Shown here: positions 23,159-28,518 of the stretch, piece by piece
How positions within the stretch are numbered: the stretch's first letter is position 1
Layout of the letters: each line of letters opens with the position of its first letter
NCBI GenBank assembly: GCA_023229985.1
Contig: JALNYF010000028.1
Coordinates: forward strand, 1 to 28,518
Direction: 5' to 3'
Source: Bacteroidales bacterium
GTDB taxonomy: Bacteria > Bacteroidota > Bacteroidia > Bacteroidales > WCHB1-69
DNA length: 28,518 bases
Notes under the pieces: model-generated
The model's database searches: none
The model's input: only the letters and a program-made list of their open reading frames with translations
What the model was told of the DNA's origin: nothing
Position numbers and translations under genes: made by a program

Positions 23159-25906
23159 ATGGAAGAAAATAAAAAAGATGGGATGGACGATAACGATGTT
23201 ACGTCAAATGATGAAAGTAAAGATCATTTAATCGTAGATAATGGAGCGCAACACTCTGATTTGCACAATGTTATTTATGTGCAGTCTATGTTTGAGAATT
23301 GGTTTTTGGACTATGCTTCTTATGCTATCTTGGATAGAGCCTTGCCCGATGTAGGGGACGGTTTGAAGCCGGTACAGCGGCGTATTTTATACTCCATGTA
23401 TGAATTGGAAGACGGAAGATACAATAAAGTAGCCAATATTGTCGGTAATACGATGAAATATCACCCACATGGTGACGCGTCGATTGCCTCTGCAATCGTT
23501 CAATTAGGACAAAAGGAACTGGCCATTGACCCGCAAGGAAACTGGGGAAATATCTTTACCGGCGACTCTGCAGCAGCCGCCCGTTATATAGAGGCACGTC
23601 TCACAAAATTGGCGTTAGAGGTTGTCTTTAATCCTAAAACAACCCCGTGGCAAAAATCTTACGACGGCAGAAATCGTGAACCGATCTGTTTGCCGATCAA
23701 ATTTCCGCTGTTGCTGGCACAAGGCGTGGAAGGTATTGCCGTGGGATTGGCAACCAAAATTCTTCCCCACAACTTTAATGAATTGTTAGATGCTTCTATC
23801 GCCATTTTGGAAAATAAACCATTCGAACTATTCCCCGATTTTCCCACTGGCGGGAGTATCGACGTAGGAAAATATAACGACGGAGCTGCCGGCAGCAGAA
23901 TCAGAAACCGTGCCAAGATTTCTATTCAAGATAATAAGACATTGATTATTAGTGAAATACCTTATGGTACGAATACGATTGATCTAATCAAGAAATCGAT
24001 TACCCCCCAAATAGAAAGAGGAAAACTGAAAATCAAAAGAATTGATGATAATACGGCTAAAACAGCAGAAATTATTATCCATTTATACCCCGGCACCTCA
24101 CCCGACCAAACCATTGACGCCCTGTATGCGTTTACCAATTGCGAAATCTCACATTATCCCAACCAATGGGTTATCTATAACGGAAAACCGGCTCAGCTGA
24201 CTGTTTCCGAAATTCTCAAAATCAATACCGACCGTACCCTCCAATTATTGCAAAAAGAATTACAGATTTTCTTGGAAGAACTTGAAAATCAGTGGCATTG
24301 GATTTCTTTAGAAAAAATATTCTTTGAAAAACGTATCTATAAAGAATTAGAAAAAGATACCGAAACGTGGGAAAACCAAATCGAAAATATTAAAATCGCT
24401 TTTGTTCCGTATCAGCCCCTTCTGAAGAAAGAAATTTCTCACGAAGATATACTGAAATTATGCGAAAAACCGGTGCGTAAAATTTCAAAATTCGACATCA
24501 AAAAAGCCGATGATGCGATTGCCGATATTGAAATTCAGATCGATGAAACCAAAAATCATTTAGACAACATCGTTGATTTTACCATTAACTATTTCCGTCA
24601 GTTGAAGAAAAAATATGGCAAAGGTCGCGAACGGAAAACAGAAATTAAAAGCTTCGATACGATTGTGGCTACTACAATTGCTGTTGCCAATCAAAAGTTA
24701 TATGTTAACAAAAGTGAGGGATTTATCGGTACGGCTTTGAAAAAAGACGATGCAACCGAGTTTGCTTGCGATTGCTCCGATATTGACGACGTAATTGTCT
24801 TCTTTGAAAATGGCAAATTCTTGGTTTCTAAAATCCAAAACAAGCAATTTGTGGGGAAGAATATTTTGCACGTGGAAGTCTTTAAACGAAATGATGATAG
24901 AACGGTTTACAATATGATTTATGCCAACGGGGTCGCGGGACCGGCATTTGTAAAACGTTTTTCCATAGGCGGTGTCACGCGCGACAAAGAATATGATTTG
25001 ACGCAGGGAAAAGAGGGCTCAAAAGTTCTCTATTTAACCTCAAATCCTAACGGAGAAGCCGAAAAAGTAAAAGTATTTCTCCGTAAAAAGGCGAAAATTA
25101 AAAAGCTACAATTTGAATTTGACTTCGGAAGTTTGGCTATCAAAGGACGAAGCTCACGCGGAAATACATTGTCCCGCCACTTGGTCAGCAGAGTGGAATT
25201 AAGCCAAAAAGGATTCTCCACCTTAGATGCCATCAGTGTCTCATACGACCCAATCGTGATGCGTCTCAACAACGAAGATAGGGGCAACTTCTTAGGAAAG
25301 TTTAAAGAAGACGATAAAATAATATCTGTTTATAAATCAGGGAACTATAGAATTACCGGCTACGAATTGTCTACCCATTTTGAAGATGATTTATCCATTA
25401 TTCAAAAATTTAACCCCAACAGAATAATCACCGCCGTCTATTACAATAAAAAAGAAGATAAATACTTCTTAAAACGCTTCATACCAACATTAAGCGACAA
25501 AAAAATTGATTTTATCCCGATGGATAAAAATGTCAGTTTACTCTTGGTTTCTATTGATTATTTGCCGCAAATCGAAGTAAAATATTACAAAAAAGATCCG
25601 AAAGATATTCAGATTGAAGTGATTAATGCTGCTGAATTTATTGAGATACAAAACGTTAAAGCAAAGGGAAAAAGAGTCAGTTTCGGAAATATTAAAACCA
25701 TCACTTTATTAGACCCACTTCCATACGAAGAACCGGAAGAAGAAACGGAAGAGGCTATTGAAGATGTTGATAATGACAATGATCCATCGGAAGAAGATAT
25801 TGATCATACCATTGCCAAAGAGATATTCGAAAATATTGGAAATGAGGAAGATGATGATTCCGATAGCAATGGGATTAGCGGGGAGCAGTTGGAACTGTTT
25901 TCGTAA
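23159..25906 (+). CDS. parC: DNA topoisomerase IV subunit A
   Basis: 915 residues from ATG 23159. With ParE it separates linked daughter chromosomes. The breakage-reunion domain starts near residue 40 (FLDYASYAILDRALPDVGDGLKPVQRR). It includes the quinolone-resistance region KYHPHGDASIASAIVQL and the DNA-cleaving tyrosine Y143 (AARYIEARLT). GGSIDVGKYNDG and SEIPYGTN follow. The C-terminal part (about 520-840) is beta-propeller-like, and I find no gyrase-type GQRGGRG box, which favours ParC over GyrA. The tail is unusually acidic (about 865-905) and ends in EQLELFS. parE is not in the window. The last 32 bp overlap the end of the convergent threonine aldolase gene. Confidence 0.92.
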   Translation: MEENKKDGMDDNDVTSNDESKDHLIVDNGAQHSDLHNVIYVQSMFENWFLDYASYAILDRALPDVGDGLKPVQRRILYSMYELEDGRYNKVANIVGNTMKYHPHGDASIASAIVQLGQKELAIDPQGNWGNIFTGDSAAAARYIEARLTKLALEVVFNPKTTPWQKSYDGRNREPICLPIKFPLLLAQGVEGIAVGLATKILPHNFNELLDASIAILENKPFELFPDFPTGGSIDVGKYNDGAAGSRIRNRAKISIQDNKTLIISEIPYGTNTIDLIKKSITPQIERGKLKIKRIDDNTAKTAEIIIHLYPGTSPDQTIDALYAFTNCEISHYPNQWVIYNGKPAQLTVSEILKINTDRTLQLLQKELQIFLEELENQWHWISLEKIFFEKRIYKELEKDTETWENQIENIKIAFVPYQPLLKKEISHEDILKLCEKPVRKISKFDIKKADDAIADIEIQIDETKNHLDNIVDFTINYFRQLKKKYGKGRERKTEIKSFDTIVATTIAVANQKLYVNKSEGFIGTALKKDDATEFACDCSDIDDVIVFFENGKFLVSKIQNKQFVGKNILHVEVFKRNDDRTVYNMIYANGVAGPAFVKRFSIGGVTRDKEYDLTQGKEGSKVLYLTSNPNGEAEKVKVFLRKKAKIKKLQFEFDFGSLAIKGRSSRGNTLSRHLVSRVELSQKGFSTLDAISVSYDPIVMRLNNEDRGNFLGKFKEDDKIISVYKSGNYRITGYELSTHFEDDLSIIQKFNPNRIITAVYYNKKEDKYFLKRFIPTLSDKKIDFIPMDKNVSLLLVSIDYLPQIEVKYYKKDPKDIQIEVINAAEFIEIQNVKAKGKRVSFGNIKTITLLDPLPYEEPEEETEEAIEDVDNDNDPSEEDIDHTIAKEIFENIGNEEDDDSDSNGISGEQLELFS

Positions 25907-26921
25907 GGATTTGTGAAAGATCGTTAACCAATCTATCTATATCCTCCATCGTTGTGTCCCAAGACGTTACAAATCGGATTTCGTTTTGTAATTCATCCCA
26001 AACATAAAAGAAATGTTTTTTGAGTAATTCAGTGATGAATTGCGCGGGAATTTGCAAAAATACCATATTGGCTTGGGTCGGTTGCGTAAAATGACAGCAA
26101 CCCACAGCCTCTAACTTTTCCCGCAAAACAGTTGCCATCTGATTGGCATGTAGCGCGTTATGATAAAGTAAGTCATCTGAGAGATACGCAATGAATTGCG
26201 CAGCAACATATCGCATTTTTGAATATAGCTGGGTAGATTGCTTGCGTATATATTTCAAATTTTCAGTTAGTTCCGGTCTAAATGAGATGACGGATTCTGC
26301 CATCATGCAGCCATTTTTGGTACCTCCAAAACTTAAAATGTCAATATTACAATCTGTCGTGATTTCCTTGACCGAAAGGTTGAATGATGCGGCGGCATTG
26401 GCTAAGCGCGCGCCGTCCACGTGCAGATACATCCCATAATGGTGTACAAATTCCGCCAATTTCTTGATTTCAGCGGGGGTATAAACTGTCCCTAACTCGG
26501 TGCATTCGGCAATATAGACCACTTTCGGTTGGGAATGATGCTCAAATCCGAAACCGTGGAGTAACGGCTCCAGCAGGGCAGGGGTGAGTTTTCCGTCGGG
26601 CGTGGCAATCTCTTTCAGCGCAGCTCCGCTCATAAACGCAGGTGCATTACATTCATCTACCGCAATATGCGCCGTTTGGGCAGCAAAAATGGAATGATAG
26701 GATTGGCAACAAGCCCGCATGGCAATCACATTGGCACCCGTACCGTTAAAGACCAAAAATGGAGAAGCGGTCTCTCCAAAAATTTCTTTCAGTTGTCGCA
26801 CGGCTTCTGCCGTCCACAGATCATCTCCATACGCCGGAGCATGGTCGAAATTAGCCTTTTGAATGGCTTCCATCACTGCCGGATGAACCCCGGAATGGTT
26901 GTCACTCCCAAAACTTCTCAT
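25875..26921 (-). CDS. ltaE: Low-specificity L-threonine aldolase
   Basis: 348 residues from ATG 26921. It cleaves threonine or allo-threonine to glycine and acetaldehyde with PLP. The start MRSFGSDNHSGVHPAVMEAI is the family N-terminus. AYGDDLWT, FNGTGANVIAM, the aspartate/arginine motif HVDGARLANA, and SFGGTKNGCM with the PLP lysine (seventh lysine-aligned position, K194 from this start) are all present. ATG 26933 (MEQRMRSF) is possible. I prefer 26921 because a -7-like box at 26940-26947 (AATATTTG, one mismatch) would put the transcription start at about 26933. An earlier in-frame TTG (26942) overlaps that box. The gene lies about 40 bp after the alkaline phosphatase gene and overlaps parC by 32 bp at the 3' end. 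Confidence 0.92.
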   Translation of the reverse strand: MRSFGSDNHSGVHPAVMEAIQKANFDHAPAYGDDLWTAEAVRQLKEIFGETASPFLVFNGTGANVIAMRACCQSYHSIFAAQTAHIAVDECNAPAFMSGAALKEIATPDGKLTPALLEPLLHGFGFEHHSQPKVVYIAECTELGTVYTPAEIKKLAEFVHHYGMYLHVDGARLANAAASFNLSVKEITTDCNIDILSFGGTKNGCMMAESVISFRPELTENLKYIRKQSTQLYSKMRYVAAQFIAYLSDDLLYHNALHANQMATVLREKLEAVGCCHFTQPTQANMVFLQIPAQFITELLKKHFFYVWDELQNEIRFVTSWDTTMEDIDRLVNDLSQILTKTVPTAPR

Positions 26922-26960
26922 TCTTTGTTCCATTTTGCACAAATATTGTTTCGTTTAATA

Positions 26961-28046
26961 CTATCTGTTATTGATGAGGCGAATAATCTTGTCGTGAATG
27001 TCGATATTATTCATTTTTCCTTGAAAATTATCGGCTCCGGGACCGAAAGAGAATACGGGAACATCAGCATTGGTGTGGTATAAACTGCTGAATAATACGT
27101 AATTAACAAGATATCTGGCTGCCTTTTCTTTTGAAAGATTATTGATTCTCGGCGATAAGGTCATACCTCCGCATTCGTGGTCGGCAGTAACAACCACCAA
27201 CGTCTCCTGATTCGTCTTGGCAAAGTCATAAACAACCTTTATGGCACGGTCAAAGTCCAGGATTTCCTGTTTAAAGTATTTGTAATCATTCACATGGCAA
27301 GCCCAATCAATTTGGGAGCCTTCAATCATTAACACAAAACCCTGCGGATCTTTTGCCAATTTTTCCAATGCTTGGCGTGTGGCTTCTGCCAACCAATTGC
27401 CCCGCTTGGCAGCTTTGGGTGGCTTCTTTTCGGACAACAAACCAACGGTTTTCATATCTGTGGCTTTCAACAAATCTTCCAAACTATAGATAATTTGGTA
27501 CCCTTTTCGTTCCAAACTGTCAATTAGATTGAGTTTGTCTTTCCTTTTATTGGGAAGAAAATTATTCAGATAGCCGCCCACAGCAAAATCTATATTGCTG
27601 TAAATAAACTGTTTAGCAATTTCTTCGTATTGATTCCTATTCGGTACGTGAGCGTAAAAAGAGGCGGGTGTGGCATCCGTCATGGCACTTGTTACCACAA
27701 TTCCGGTTGCCATTTTTTGCTTAATTGCCCATTCCATCAGTGTTTCGTTGGCTGTGGAATCCCTGTTCAGTGCAATATATCCCTTTGTAGTTTTCTTTCC
27801 GGTGGAAAGTGCACTACCGCCGGCAGCAGAATCGGTGATGGAATCGCTTAAGCAATAGGTCATGGAGGTGCCGCGATAAGGGAATTGCCACAGCGCGCTG
27901 TTGGGGTTGAGATAATACAACGTATTGACTTGCGCCATTCCCATTCCATCGCCAATCATCAGAATAACATTTTTCGGTTTGTTTTGAGAAAAAGCATAAA
28001 TAACTGCAATACAGCATATTATGCTTAATATTGTTCTTTTATTCAT
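26961..28046 (-). CDS. Alkaline phosphatase, exported
   Basis: 361 residues. A signal peptide covers residues 1-20 (MNKRTILSIICCIAVIYAFS). The first metal-site Asp lies in VILMIGDGMGMAQ (D32). The phosphoserine nucleophile is S73 in SITDSAAGGSALSTGKK. TSAMTDATPASFYAHV, the metal-binding MIEGSQIDWACHVND and VTADHECGG, and the last zinc histidine region YHTNADVPVFSFGPGA are all present, so the active site looks complete. It releases phosphate from phosphomonoesters in the periplasm or outside the cell. It is shorter than E. coli PhoA (about 470) but within the range of minimal members. The gene starts 11 bp after the beta-helix protein stop and may be cotranscribed with it and with the downstream aldolase. 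Confidence 0.93.
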   Translation of the reverse strand: MNKRTILSIICCIAVIYAFSQNKPKNVILMIGDGMGMAQVNTLYYLNPNSALWQFPYRGTSMTYCLSDSITDSAAGGSALSTGKKTTKGYIALNRDSTANETLMEWAIKQKMATGIVVTSAMTDATPASFYAHVPNRNQYEEIAKQFIYSNIDFAVGGYLNNFLPNKRKDKLNLIDSLERKGYQIIYSLEDLLKATDMKTVGLLSEKKPPKAAKRGNWLAEATRQALEKLAKDPQGFVLMIEGSQIDWACHVNDYKYFKQEILDFDRAIKVVYDFAKTNQETLVVVTADHECGGMTLSPRINNLSKEKAARYLVNYVLFSSLYHTNADVPVFSFGPGADNFQGKMNNIDIHDKIIRLINNR

Positions 28047-28057
28047 AAACGTTAATA

Positions 28058-28518
28058 TTAATATCTAAATTTGCGTTGACTGCCATATTCATAGGCACCG
28101 ATGTCGGGATTAGCATCTCGCGCATTACCGGTCAAGTCGGTATGAATGCTCAAACCTAATTTTCCGGCATCAATGGCGGGAGAGCCGGTGCGCAGGGTGA
28201 AGTCTTGTTGGGCATGATTGGTAAACAGCGGATCACTATTACGAATACAATTGATGAAGCAATCGAGTGCCTGCGAGTGGCGTATTAAACAGTTTTCCAT
28301 TCTTGTATCCATTGTAACCTCTTCATTTTCATATTTATATACGATAATTTCATCTGCCATGGAGCCGTAAACAATACAGTTGGTGAGGGTGGTCGCGGTA
28401 TTTCCGATGTAGTCGTGAACGCCATCGGAATAGGTGTTGCTGACGTATAGTGCGGGAAATTTGCGGACGGATTGTGAAAAATAATTGGCAATGGTCAAAT
28501 GTTTGAGGTCAAAATCGC
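28058..28518 (-). CDS. C-terminal part of a right-handed beta-helix / choice-of-anchor Q protein (runs off the window)
   Basis: The frame is open to the right edge, so the visible 153 codons are only the C-terminal part. The sequence FDLKHLTIANYFS and LTNCIVYGSMADEI has the short 'N-[CTA]-I' rungs of a parallel beta helix. The end is the choice-of-anchor Q pattern: DPLFTNHAQQDFTLRTGSPA followed by IDAGK, DLTGNARDANPDIGAYEY, then GSQRKFRY. Such proteins are exported surface proteins of Bacteroidota, often binding or degrading polysaccharide. No T9SS sorting domain follows the anchor motif, so the release or attachment route is unclear. The stop lies 11 bp before the alkaline phosphatase start. 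Confidence 0.85.
   Translation of the reverse strand, partial: DFDLKHLTIANYFSQSVRKFPALYVSNTYSDGVHDYIGNTATTLTNCIVYGSMADEIIVYKYENEEVTMDTRMENCLIRHSQALDCFINCIRNSDPLFTNHAQQDFTLRTGSPAIDAGKLGLSIHTDLTGNARDANPDIGAYEYGSQRKFRY

Noticed and set aside
1..28518. Search for defence systems, prophage genes, insertion sequences, CRISPR repeats and tRNA genes.
   Set aside because: No transposase, integrase, Cas-like, toxin-antitoxin or restriction gene and no repeat array was seen; the XRE protein has no toxin partner beside it.

Overview
The window (28,518 bp, moderately AT-rich) is a chromosomal segment of a member of the Bacteroidota, most likely Bacteroidales. The support is: two type A and one type B type IX secretion (T9SS) sorting domains, a Bacteroidota-type XRE regulator, DUF4159 and choice-of-anchor Q proteins, and repeated TAnnTTTG boxes (the Bacteroidota -7 promoter element) in front of many genes. 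It reads mostly as core chromosome. I see no insertion sequence, prophage, CRISPR array, tRNA or rRNA.

Layout. 1-4258 (minus): the start of an O-antigen ligase-like membrane protein, a Wzz-type chain-length protein, and a 981-residue T9SS cargo with seven tandem beta repeats. 4442-8342 (plus): a tightly spaced run of panC, panD, gpmA, kamE and a GT4 glycosyltransferase. 8345-9016 (minus): an XRE regulator. 9017-9683: the longest gene-free stretch, holding the regulator's promoter and a cluster of TACAnnTGTA dyads, including a 36-bp near-perfect palindrome. 9684-12753 (plus): mltG and a fibronectin-like T9SS type B cargo. 12755-13105 (minus): RNase P RNA, wedged between stop codons on both sides. 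13107-15858 (minus): a membrane VWA protein followed by a DUF4159 protein. 15972-20098 (plus): a membrane-anchored PASTA protein, a T9SS cargo and a secreted alpha/beta hydrolase. 20088-22020 (minus): a deoxynucleoside kinase, folK and a membrane zinc peptidase. 22167-25906 (plus): a bile acid:sodium symporter-fold transporter and parC. 25875-28518 (minus): threonine aldolase, alkaline phosphatase and the C-terminal part of a beta-helix protein.

How the genes work together. Several genes serve the envelope and secretion: surface polysaccharide length and polymerisation, peptidoglycan processing (MltG, probably PASTA), and exported T9SS cargo. Others are housekeeping: pantothenate, folate, nucleotide salvage, glycolysis, chromosome decatenation and RNase P. 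kamE is the one catabolic outlier. It encodes the B12-binding small subunit of lysine 5,6-aminomutase but has no kamD beside it.

No obviously new multi-gene system is visible. The strongest unexplained signal is the dyad cluster between xre and mltG. It resembles BlaI/CopY-type operators, although no BlaI/CopY gene is present here. Other points worth a second look are the orphan kamE, the zero-spacing rnpB locus, and a perfect 11-bp inverted repeat at the expected 5' end of the panC transcript.
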